Shown in pieces: positions 5,945 through 10,875 of a stretch of 15,462 bases of DNA (the stretch's first letter is position 1; every line of letters starts with the position of its first letter). The position numbers were made by a program, and so were the translations under genes. The notes beneath the pieces were generated by a model. That model saw only the letters and a program-made list of their open reading frames with translations, did no database searches and was not told where the DNA came from. This DNA is from Gallionella sp. (GTDB lineage Bacteria; Pseudomonadota; Gammaproteobacteria; Burkholderiales; Gallionellaceae), in the NCBI GenBank assembly GCA_024654105.1, contig JANLID010000015.1, positions 1-15,462 on the forward strand, read 5' to 3'.

Positions 5945-6058
5945 ATGGACTACTCACCACGACGCAAGCTGGCGATATCGGCGTTCGTCTGCGCGGTGTG
6001 CTTTTTCGCCGCCGTTGGTGTGGCTGCAACCGTTTCTGTGATATGGAGGGCGATGTGA
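5945..6058 (+). CDS. One-segment membrane peptide, 37 aa
   Basis: MDYSPRRKLAISAFVCAVCFF and onwards: a positively charged N-terminus followed by a hydrophobic segment (about residues 9-33) with two cysteines, C16 and C19. The positive-inside rule predicts a cytoplasmic N-terminus. GGGAGG sits just before the start. The stop overlaps the ATG of the next gene, and the last codons carry its GGAGGG. Function unknown. Confidence 0.55.
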   Translation: MDYSPRRKLAISAFVCAVCFFAAVGVAATVSVIWRAM

Positions 6059-6387
6059 TGGAAGAAGATCAGTTTGTAGAGGCGCTGGCGCGTGGTATCA
6101 CCCCGACCGTCCTGAAATATGTCTCCGACTATGAAGAGGTGCCACCAGAACATATATGGACCAGACCACGATATGAGTGGCTGTCATTTGCAATGGTGCA
6201 GATAGCCAAAGCCGCCCTCGACACTATCCGCGAAACCCATGATATCGTGCCGCGTGAACCTACGAAAGCGATGTTGCGCGCTTACTGGAAATCCATGCCA
6301 TCCCCATATGAATTGGATATGGAAGGCGATGCCTCTGCGCTTCGGCATCTATCGGCCATCATCGAAGCTGGGGAGGTTAAGTCCTAA
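6058..6387 (+). CDS. Last gene of the early operon, hypothetical, 109 aa
   Basis: A 109-residue acidic, mostly helical protein, MEEDQFVEALARGITPTVLK and onwards. It has a middle block IVPREPTKAMLRAYWKSMPS. 'P-R-E-P-T-x-A-M-x-x-A' is a motif seen at the ends of many phage proteins of unknown role. ATG 6058 is chosen over 6043 and 5998 because it overlaps the preceding TGA and has GGAGGG with 7-nt spacing. Its TAA overlaps the stop of the late operon's last gene on the other strand. Confidence 0.7.
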   Translation: MEEDQFVEALARGITPTVLKYVSDYEEVPPEHIWTRPRYEWLSFAMVQIAKAALDTIRETHDIVPREPTKAMLRAYWKSMPSPYELDMEGDASALRHLSAIIEAGEVKS

Positions 6388-6662
6388 TCCGCTTTCGGAG
6401 GGCAAATTCGAAAGTAGCTTTCCGCCTGATCGGCATACTTGCCTTCGCCTGCGTATTCGATCAGCTTTGCCCCCAGCGCAGCCGCCAATGCGGTTAAGTC
6501 GCTTGGCAACACACCGATAGGCGCAGGCCGGACAGGCACCGTGCCAGGACAGGGTTTCTGAATTTCGATAGGAACTTCCACGATCCGCACTTCGATGCCA
6601 GGTTCCTTGGCAGTGGCGCAGGCGCTCAATGCCAGTACGGTCAACAGCATGAACTTACGCAT
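6384..6662 (-). CDS. Rz1-like outer-membrane spanin lipoprotein, 92 aa
   Basis: The start at 6662 gives MRKFMLLTVLALSACATAKE: a lipoprotein signal with lipobox L-S-A-C and lipidated Cys15. The mature protein is short, has a Pro-rich stretch (KPCPGTVPVRPAPIG) and a C-terminal helix with one Cys near the end, as in alphaproteobacterial phage o-spanins. O-spanins join an inner-membrane partner across the periplasm and fuse the two membranes at lysis. Start choice: GGAGGG with 6-nt spacing and TGATG overlap with the preceding stop. It is the last gene of the late operon and follows the likely i-spanin by one gene. Confidence 0.7.
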   Translation of the reverse strand: MRKFMLLTVLALSACATAKEPGIEVRIVEVPIEIQKPCPGTVPVRPAPIGVLPSDLTALAAALGAKLIEYAGEGKYADQAESYFRICPPKAD

Positions 6663-6674
6663 CACAATCCCTCC
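6660..6674 (-). promoter_or_regulatory. Late-operon coupling cassette, copy 2
   Basis: Read on the minus strand: GGAGGGATTGTGATG. It holds a Shine-Dalgarno, the upstream TGA and the next ATG. It differs by one base from the copy at 6860-6874 and gives the upstream protein an E-G-L ending. Confidence 0.65.
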
Positions 6675-6862
6675 GTTTCGTCCCGCACCAAAGCGAGATG
6701 CCATGTCACATCTTCGTTTCCTGCTGCTGCCGCGTAGTTGAGATACGATTTCCGGAGTCGCGCGTCTGCCTCATCAAATGCTTCCTGCAATCCCCGATTG
6801 TGGCGACATTCCGGTGTTATTTTCTGGTGACCTGCCTTGAGGCCGGGGATTATTGTTTGCAT
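6662..6862 (-). CDS. Unknown small protein between the spanin genes, 66 aa
   Basis: A 66-residue soluble, helical protein, MQTIIPGLKAGHQKITPECR and onwards, with a charged middle (EAFDEADARLRKSYLNY). It has no signal sequence or membrane segment. The start has GGAGGG and a TGATG overlap. It lies between the putative i-spanin and o-spanin, which are usually adjacent or nested in other phages. I do not recognise it. Confidence 0.65.
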   Translation of the reverse strand: MQTIIPGLKAGHQKITPECRHNRGLQEAFDEADARLRKSYLNYAAAAGNEDVTWHLALVRDETEGL

Positions 6863-6874
6863 CACAGTCCCTCC
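6860..6874 (-). promoter_or_regulatory. Late-operon coupling cassette, copy 1
   Basis: Read on the minus strand: GGAGGGACTGTGATG. It provides the Shine-Dalgarno, the TGA of the i-spanin-like gene and the ATG of the 66-aa gene. Its near-identical partner is at 6660-6674. Confidence 0.65.
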
Positions 6875-7263
6875 AGTTCTTCGAGCAGGTCCGCAGGTGC
6901 CGGACAAGTCCCTGCCGGTATTGCCAGCAGCCGTGCGATCTTTGCATCCGATGCCTTGGCCTTGGCTGCCAGTCTGGCCTTGTCGCGTTCGGCTTCAACC
7001 TTGGCGGCATTGAACTCGGCTTCGCGCGCTTTCGCAGCGGCCATGAACCGGTCGATTTCGAGCGTCAGGAAGCCCACAGATTGCCGTGTGACCGCATGGC
7101 GGGCTTCCTCATGCGCAAGCTCGCTTCTGGCCTTGTCGCGGTCGTTTGCGGCGCTTGTCCAGCCAATCCAGAACACACCGGCCATTATGAGCGCGCCAAG
7201 TGCGGCGAATCCCTTGATGCCGATTGCCGCCGCAGCCTTGCCGAGTGTCAGCCCTGCGAACAT
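6862..7263 (-). CDS. Rz-like inner-membrane spanin, 133 aa
   Basis: One membrane segment at about residues 12-36 (IGIKGFAALGALIMAGVFWI) is followed by a long charged coiled coil (DRDKARSELAHEEARHAV through about residue 110) and a short C-terminal part, PAGTCPAPADLLEEL. This is the architecture of i-spanins: N-terminal anchor, periplasmic coiled coil, C-terminal contact with the o-spanin. ATG 7263 overlaps the preceding stop (TGATG) with GAGAGGA upstream. The assignment is from architecture and position, since i-spanins share little sequence. Confidence 0.65.
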   Translation of the reverse strand: MFAGLTLGKAAAAIGIKGFAALGALIMAGVFWIGWTSAANDRDKARSELAHEEARHAVTRQSVGFLTLEIDRFMAAAKAREAEFNAAKVEAERDKARLAAKAKASDAKIARLLAIPAGTCPAPADLLEELEGL

Positions 7264-7763
7264 CAAACGATCCTCTCGACAATGCGCGCCAGCCAATGCC
7301 ATTTGCGCAGGTTCGCATCAACATCGGCGGTGGACATGCCGGTGCGCGTTCTATCCCAATCGATCATGCGGCGGATTTCAGCCTCGCGGTATCCCTCGCG
7401 GCCCTCGCGCTCAGCAATGATAATCTCAATTCCATGCCCGACATAATCGAAGCTGCCAGTGAGCGCGCGGGAAATGCCGTTTCCTGCCGTCGCTGCGATC
7501 ACCACCGCCAACGCGCCCAGCGGCCCGCCAATCATCAATGCTGGTGCCGCCACGATCAGCCCGCATAGCCATGTCAGCCGGAACTCGCCAACTTCCTGTC
7601 CCTTGACGCCCGCAGGCGATTGACCGGTTGCTGCCAATACGGCGTTATCGGGCAGGCTCACCATGAAGAAATGATTGCTCGAATGCGAAGCCCCGCGCCG
7701 GATCGGCGGACCGAATGCCATAAAGGCTGCTATCGCCAGCCATGTTGCGATTCCGTAGATCAT
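7263..7763 (-). CDS. Membrane protein, 166 aa, unknown (lysis region)
   Basis: An N-terminal membrane segment (IYGIATWLAIAAFMAFG), a polar loop to about residue 62, one or two further hydrophobic segments (LTWLCGLIVAAPALMIGG, LGALAVVIAATAGNGI) and a charged cytoplasmic-like tail, EIIIAEREGREGYREAEIRR. The ATG at 7763 has AAGGAG with 8-nt spacing. An in-frame GTG at 7772 overlaps that ribosome site and is unlikely. It could be a holin or a structural membrane protein; not recognised. A stable hairpin lies just upstream. Confidence 0.65.
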   Translation of the reverse strand: MIYGIATWLAIAAFMAFGPPIRRGASHSSNHFFMVSLPDNAVLAATGQSPAGVKGQEVGEFRLTWLCGLIVAAPALMIGGPLGALAVVIAATAGNGISRALTGSFDYVGHGIEIIIAEREGREGYREAEIRRMIDWDRTRTGMSTADVDANLRKWHWLARIVERIV

Positions 7764-7785
7764 CTGTTGCACTCCTTGGTGGTAT

Positions 7786-7807
7786 GGGGACAGCCGAAGC
7801 CATCCCC
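7786..7807 (-). promoter_or_regulatory. Nine-pair stem with UUCG tetraloop
   Basis: In the minus-strand transcript GGGGAUGGC pairs with GCUGUCCCC around a UUCG loop (two G-U pairs), in the classic C(UUCG)G form. It sits in the 61-nt gap between the Gp49-family gene and the 166-aa membrane gene, about 9 nt before that gene's AAGGAG. No U tract follows, so an mRNA-stabilising, processing or expression-tuning element is more likely than a strong terminator. Confidence 0.6.
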
Positions 7808-7824
7808 ACCATATTGCGCGGCGT

Positions 7825-8127
7825 TCATGCAGCTAACTTCTCGCGGAGAAGATAGCCTTCGAGTGCCCAAATCTTATTGCGCGCATTTTCACGGGCAATC
7901 TTGCGACCGATCTCCTGGTCGAAGTTTTCGGGAGACGCCGCCGCGCTTTCGCCTGTCACAATGTATCCATTGCGAAGCGTGAGAGCGCACACGGTCATGG
8001 TCGTCCCCGGAAAAACATAATATTGTTCCGAGGAAACAGCCGCATCAATCATGCTGGGATTCAGGCGTGGAGCGTTAAGCCCCTTCTCCTGAATTTCCGC
8101 TTCAATCTGTGCTTCATCCTTGCTCAT
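7825..8127 (-). CDS. Gp49 family phage protein, 100 aa
   Basis: A 100-residue protein: LNAPRLNPSMIDAAVSSEQY, then YVFPGTTMTVCALTLRNGYI, VTGESAAASPENFDQEIGRK and a final helix, RNKIWALEGYLLREKL. This is the full layout of the Gp49 family (Pfam phage_gp49_66): the 'T-V-C-x-L-T-L-x-NG' strand and the 'GESA...NFD...G...A...A...IW.LEGYLL' end are all present. The family is common in tailed phages, often near lysis or structural genes; its function is unknown. The start at 8127 has GAAAGG at a good distance. Confidence 0.9.
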   Translation of the reverse strand: MSKDEAQIEAEIQEKGLNAPRLNPSMIDAAVSSEQYYVFPGTTMTVCALTLRNGYIVTGESAAASPENFDQEIGRKIARENARNKIWALEGYLLREKLAA

Positions 8128-8198
8128 CAGTCTAGCCTTTCAGTCTAATGCCGCTGATGCGCGCGGCCCGCTTCCAGCTTACGCCGAAACTCTGTAGA

Positions 8199-8336
8199 TC
8201 ATGATCGCCGTTCCTTAACCGTGTGGTAGGGGTGCATCAATGCGAACAGCCGTGAGACACGCTTGCCGGTAAATTCCGAGTTGAACAAGAACCATGGCTT
8301 GAGCACGTCGCGGCGCTTGATCGGTTCGGCTGTCAT
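8199..8336 (-). CDS. Small hypothetical protein with EFTGKR motif, 45 aa
   Basis: A 45-residue basic protein, MTAEPIKRRDVLKPWFLFNS and onwards, then EFTGKRVSRLFALMHPYHTV. GGGAGG lies 10 nt before ATG 8336. The motif FNSEFTGKR resembles LLNEFTGER in the gene at 8344-8568 on the other side of the tRNA-like RNA. After its TGA (8199-8201) the same frame runs on as STEFRRKLEAGRAHQRH to a TAG at 8145-8147, and this stretch looks coding. The gene may therefore have been cut short by a nonsense change. Confidence 0.5.
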   Translation of the reverse strand: MTAEPIKRRDVLKPWFLFNSEFTGKRVSRLFALMHPYHTVKERRS

Positions 8337-8345
8337 TGCTATACT
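8317..8345 (+). promoter_or_regulatory. Sigma70-like promoter for the tRNA-like RNA
   Basis: TTGATC at 8317-8322 and TATACT at 8340-8345 are separated by exactly 17 nt. Transcription would begin near 8352-8353, the first base of the tRNA-like acceptor stem. The promoter is on the + strand, opposite to all genes around it. Confidence 0.55.
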
Positions 8346-8568
8346 ACCTCCCGTTGCTGCGTTGTGGCTGAGTGGCTGAAGGCAGGTTTGATTCCGTATA
8401 ACCCGGTGAAGCAGGGTGAGTACCGTGGGTTCGAATCCCACCGACCAGCAACATCTCCTTCGATTGGCACGGCCCGTCATGGCCATCAAATAGCGAACAC
8501 CGCTCGCCTGTAAACTCGTTGAGCAAGCGGCCACATAGTTTCTGCGAGTAGAAACCGTATTCGATCAT
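8344..8568 (-). CDS. Small Cys/His protein running into antisense tRNA, up to 74 aa
   Basis: The N-terminal 39 residues look genuine: MIEYGFYSQKLCGRLLNEFT, then GERCSLFDGHDGPCQSKEM. The layout C-G-x-x-L-x-x-x-F-x-GE-x-C-x-x-x-x-GHDGPC resembles short metal-binding phage proteins. From about residue 40 onward the frame is simply the reverse strand of the tRNA-like RNA (LLVGGIRTHG is a typical antisense-tRNA translation). The end of the gene has therefore been either replaced by, or extended through, the tRNA-like element. Start: AAGAGG before ATG 8568, 12 nt after the previous stop. Confidence 0.45.
   Translation of the reverse strand: MIEYGFYSQKLCGRLLNEFTGERCSLFDGHDGPCQSKEMLLVGGIRTHGTHPASPGYTESNLPSATQPQRSNGR
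8353..8452 (+). tRNA. tRNA-like RNA, class II Ser-type, non-canonical or degenerate
   Basis: The D arm at 8367-8383 (GCTGAGTGGCTGAAGGC) is close to bacterial tRNA-Ser. TG at 8365-8366 fits positions 8-9, and the T arm 8425-8441 is perfect (GTGGG, TTCGAAT, CCCAC). A 21-nt variable region, 8404-8424, makes it class II. The acceptor is unusual: GTTGCTG plus GTTG, with a bulged C at 8360, pairs with CGACCAGCAAC (8442-8452), 11 pairs instead of 7. The anticodon arm is GGTT/AACC around 11 nt, so no anticodon can be assigned safely. TGA, TCC and CCG are all possible by different registers. There is no encoded CCA end. It could be a decayed tRNA, a phage tRNA with odd folding, or a tRNA mimic. Confidence 0.5.
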
Positions 8569-8580
8569 GGCAGCCTCTTA

Positions 8581-8832
8581 TCACGCCCCGCTGATTGCCG
8601 CAAATATCGCTACAGCAATGCCAATCCCTGCGAGCATTGCCCCCACAGACCAACGAACCTGCTCTTTCGTAACGAACGTCGCCTGTTGGTCGTCCAGCGC
8701 CTGCCGCCACTCATTGGTCGTGTCCATGCGCTTTTCATAGGCTGCATCGGCCTTATCCACTGCCTGCTGCAACGCTTCGAACCGGGTGTCGAAATGCTCT
8801 TTGAGAGTCCCAAGGTTCCAATCGTCAGCCAC
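8581..8832 (-). CDS. C-tail-anchored small membrane protein, 83 aa
   Basis: The first 60 residues are soluble and helical (TLKEHFDTRFEALQQAVDKA, then RMDTTNEWRQALDDQQ). A single membrane segment ends the protein (WSVGAMLAGIGIAVAIFAAI). The layout is like XhlA-type phage lysis accessory proteins: coiled coil plus C-terminal anchor. The GTG at 8832 overlaps the end of the upstream gene by 8 nt. The AAAGG is very close to it, so initiation probably relies on coupling. The frame is open further upstream, but that part lies within the other gene. Confidence 0.6.
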   Translation of the reverse strand: MADDWNLGTLKEHFDTRFEALQQAVDKADAAYEKRMDTTNEWRQALDDQQATFVTKEQVRWSVGAMLAGIGIAVAIFAAISGA

Positions 8833-9124
8833 CGCCTTTGATCTCGTCTGCCTTGTCAGCCGCCGCCTCGGCAACTTCCTCGACCGCATCGCCGATCTCA
8901 GCATTCAAGCCCTTAGGACCGACCTTGAAACTAATCCGCTGGGTCACGTTCTCGGCGATGTAACCGAATGAGCCAACGCCCACGATTGCCAGCAACCCGT
9001 ATGCGATATGCCGATTGGTCAGGTTATCGCCCAGCCAGATGATCCAGCCGATATAGCCGATGCTCGCCAGCGCCACGATGGAATAGACCACCGTGCGGGT
9101 GCCACGGCGGTATTCCTGTCTCAC
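8825..9124 (-). CDS. Two-segment membrane protein, holin candidate, 99 aa
   Basis: A basic N-terminus (MRQEYRRGTR) is followed by two membrane segments (about residues 11-32, VVYSIVALASIGYIGWIIWL, and 40-59, IAYGLLAIVGVGSFGYIA). The C-terminal tail is acidic and Ala-rich, about residues 70-99 (GDAVEEVAEAAADKADE). Size and topology suit a class II holin, but so do several neighbours. The GTG start overlaps the stop of the 36-aa peptide gene (GTGA). Confidence 0.65.
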   Translation of the reverse strand: MRQEYRRGTRTVVYSIVALASIGYIGWIIWLGDNLTNRHIAYGLLAIVGVGSFGYIAENVTQRISFKVGPKGLNAEIGDAVEEVAEAAADKADEIKGGG

Positions 9125-9231
9125 CCGAACGCCCCGAAATAAACGCCCGCGCCGATCACAATGCCGAACACCAGCACGATCAGCGCAATGTCGCCAAAGC
9201 GGTCGTAATACTCGGATAGCCGTTCCATCAT
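9121..9231 (-). CDS. One-segment membrane peptide, 36 aa
   Basis: MMERLSEYYDRFGDIALIVL and onwards: a charged N-terminal helix and one hydrophobic segment from about residue 15 to the end. GAGGAA lies 7 nt before the ATG at 9231. The gene starts 10 nt after the previous stop and ends in a GTGA overlap with the next gene. This tight fit and the good ribosome site support a real gene. It may be a holin regulator or a small pinholin-like peptide; both are guesses. Confidence 0.6.
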   Translation of the reverse strand: MMERLSEYYDRFGDIALIVLVFGIVIGAGVYFGAFG

Positions 9232-9241
9232 GTCACATTCC

Positions 9242-9433
9242 TCAATGCCAACCGGCTGCCTTCCAGGCTATGAGATCGCCAATCATCAATGCGCAACCCA
9301 CCAAAACCACTTCAGCGGGGGCAGCCAGCAGAATTACCCACCAAGGGAACACCCCGAAAAACCAAAGACCCGCGTTTGCTGTGATTAATGCCGCCGCCAA
9401 CGCTGCCCAAACTTTCCAGCCAAGATCAATCAT
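9242..9433 (-). CDS. Two-segment membrane protein, 63 aa
   Basis: MIDLGWKVWAALAAALITAN and onwards has two hydrophobic segments separated by the short turn FGVFPWW (about residues 8-30 and 32-55), so both ends lie on the same side. The ATG at 9433 overlaps the endolysin stop (ATGA) with AAGGAA upstream. Directly following an endolysin, it is a holin candidate. No family recognised. Confidence 0.65.
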   Translation of the reverse strand: MIDLGWKVWAALAAALITANAGLWFFGVFPWWVILLAAPAEVVLVGCALMIGDLIAWKAAGWH

Positions 9434-9993
9434 GCCACGTTCCTTATCCGGTGCGCGAACCAACCGAAGGCGAAATCTTCGAACTTGCTGTCACCACTGG
9501 CGAGCCGCAGATAATGCCCACCCTGCAACGCATCGAGCGCGCCAAGCATGGCCTTTGTCCCCACGTCGCCGCGCTTGCGTTTGAAGGCGCGGAAGGCGTT
9601 CATGGTGGCTGGTCCAACGTCGCCATCGACGGCCACATTCGGATAGGCGCGCCCGCGCTCATTGAAGGCATTCAAGGCTTCCTGAAACCACTGCGCGGCC
9701 CGACCAACCCCAGCGTTGACGCCGGTATCGATCAGTTCTTCGGCAACCTTCACGTCAAGCTCCGCCACATCGTCGAAATTGGGCGCTACGACATAGCGTA
9801 TCCAGTAAATCTGAAACGCGGTCGATCGCGGCAGGTCGCGCATGTGTCCGACATAGCCATTCGCTCGCGCAACCGCTTCGGTGATCCCGAATTTGGTTGC
9901 ACCGCCTGGATCGGAGGGATGATCTATGAAGCCGCCCTCGACTGCAATCACGCCGTCGATAATGGCTTTCAGGCGTTCGTTTGGTTCAGTCAT
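9430..9993 (-). CDS. Endolysin, GH108-type N-acetylmuramidase
   Basis: A 187-residue enzyme. The N-terminal domain has IAVEGGF (catalytic Glu19), then DHPSDPGGATKFGIT, the E-G-G...D-x-GG-x-T-x-x-GIT signature of glycoside hydrolase family 108. The C-terminal part, from about residue 95 on (VNAGVGRAAQWFQEAL through VDGDVGPATMNAF), matches the peptidoglycan-binding domain that usually follows. It cuts the glycan chain of peptidoglycan at lysis. There is no signal peptide, so it needs a holin, unlike SAR endolysins. ATG 9993 is preferred to a TTG at 10023; it overlaps the upstream gene by 8 nt. Confidence 0.9.
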   Translation of the reverse strand: MTEPNERLKAIIDGVIAVEGGFIDHPSDPGGATKFGITEAVARANGYVGHMRDLPRSTAFQIYWIRYVVAPNFDDVAELDVKVAEELIDTGVNAGVGRAAQWFQEALNAFNERGRAYPNVAVDGDVGPATMNAFRAFKRKRGDVGTKAMLGALDALQGGHYLRLASGDSKFEDFAFGWFAHRIRNVA

Positions 9994-10192
9994 CGGACCA
10001 ACCCCAAATTCCCTTGATGGCAAGCGACAACGCCGCTACTGCCGCTGCGCCCAGACCGTAAACAAATGTCCACGCCAGATCGAACTGATCGAAAATAGGC
10101 AGGCCCATCCAGTAGATGATCGCCAAGGCGATGGCACCGATCAAACCAACCGACATTATCGACAACGCAATTCTTTCGTAAATCTTTTTCAT
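9986..10192 (-). CDS. Two-segment membrane protein, holin candidate, 68 aa
   Basis: MKKIYERIALSIMSVGLIGA and onwards: a basic start and two membrane segments (about residues 8-30 and 40-62) around a DQFD turn, ending GIWGWSDD. AGGAG with good spacing precedes ATG 10192. Being directly upstream of and overlapping the endolysin is the classic holin position, so this is the strongest holin candidate of the region. Confidence 0.65.
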   Translation of the reverse strand: MKKIYERIALSIMSVGLIGAIALAIIYWMGLPIFDQFDLAWTFVYGLGAAAVAALSLAIKGIWGWSDD

Positions 10193-10201
10193 GTCGTTCT
10201 C

Positions 10202-10468
10202 CTATCGCGGCACGTCCATTGCGCACGGCATGGAAATATCGTTTTGGCCGGACTTGTCGGCAAGCCGCTGGATGCTGCGCGCCGTGCAATCCATGAATGC
10301 CGCCCGCGCAATCAACTGGCGCTCGTGGTTATCCAGCTTCGCCTCAATCGCGGTCAGGCGGAGATTCGTCGTTACTTGCGCGGTTGTCCATCCACTCAGA
10401 CCAGCGAAACCTATCGCGAGGAGCTTCCACAGATTGCCCTCGATCAGGCTTCTCACCCGATCCGTCAT
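10202..10468 (-). CDS. Membrane-anchored helical protein, 88 aa
   Basis: An N-terminal membrane segment at about residues 14-31 (LWKLLAIGFAGLSGWTTAQV) is followed by a helical region, RLTAIEAKLDNHERQLIARA, and a polar C-terminus with two cysteines. It resembles small lysis-region proteins with one anchor and a coiled coil. ATG 10468 overlaps the stop of the upstream gene (ATGA). AAGG lies about 10 nt upstream. Confidence 0.65.
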   Translation of the reverse strand: MTDRVRSLIEGNLWKLLAIGFAGLSGWTTAQVTTNLRLTAIEAKLDNHERQLIARAAFMDCTARSIQRLADKSGQNDISMPCAMDVPR

Positions 10469-10875
10469 GGAAAACGGCCTTCAATAACCACCTTATCGCG
10501 ACCAGCGCGCCAGCGAGAAACAAAAGGCTCGAAAATGTCATGTCCTACCCACCCCGCCAAGATGGCCCATTGAATCCATCCAATACCGGTTAGGACCATG
10601 CGGTACAGATAGGGGTCTCCTTCGCCCCCGATAATAAACCCAAGGCTATAGAACATCATGCCTATAAAACAAATACCTATAGCCTTTTGCGGCACTTTTG
10701 CAAGCGGGCGCATGACGATGGCCGCAGCAATTGCATCGATAATGAACCATTCGAACGGCTCGTGCAGGACCATCGCGGCCAGACTGGCTCCCAACAATGC
10801 CGCCCATGCGCGCAGTTTGCCCTCCCCGCTAAGGAAAGGCAAAACCACAATCATCGCAAGTTTCCAGTCGGTCAC
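10465..10875 (-). CDS. Polytopic membrane protein, 136 aa
   Basis: Three to four hydrophobic segments: LRAWAALLGASLAAMVL, FIIDAIAAAIVMRPL, AIGICFIGMMFYSLGFIIGG and MVLTGIGWIQWAILAGWVG. The tail is basic, SRWRAGRDKVVIEGRF. Small polytopic proteins of this size occur between tail-fibre and endolysin genes in many phages. The family is not recognised. The GTG start at 10875 overlaps the stop of the polyproline peptide (GTGA), and a GAGG/GAAGA purine run lies upstream. Confidence 0.65.
   Translation of the reverse strand: MTDWKLAMIVVLPFLSGEGKLRAWAALLGASLAAMVLHEPFEWFIIDAIAAAIVMRPLAKVPQKAIGICFIGMMFYSLGFIIGGEGDPYLYRMVLTGIGWIQWAILAGWVGHDIFEPFVSRWRAGRDKVVIEGRFP

Noticed and set aside
6698..7446. Two long + strand frames opposite the spanin block
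   Set aside because: Low-complexity Ala/Ser/Arg content mirrors the coiled-coil gene on the minus strand, where the Shine-Dalgarno and stop/start overlaps are convincing.
8353..8452. Simple assignment as tRNA-Ser(TGA)
   Set aside because: The D arm is Ser-like and TGA can be placed in a seven-base loop. That register, however, leaves only a two- or three-pair anticodon stem and ignores the better GGTT/AACC pairing.
8344..8453. Protein-coding sense of the GGIRTHG-type stretch
   Set aside because: This kind of peptide is the usual spurious translation of the reverse strand of a tRNA; the RNA explains the sequence better.
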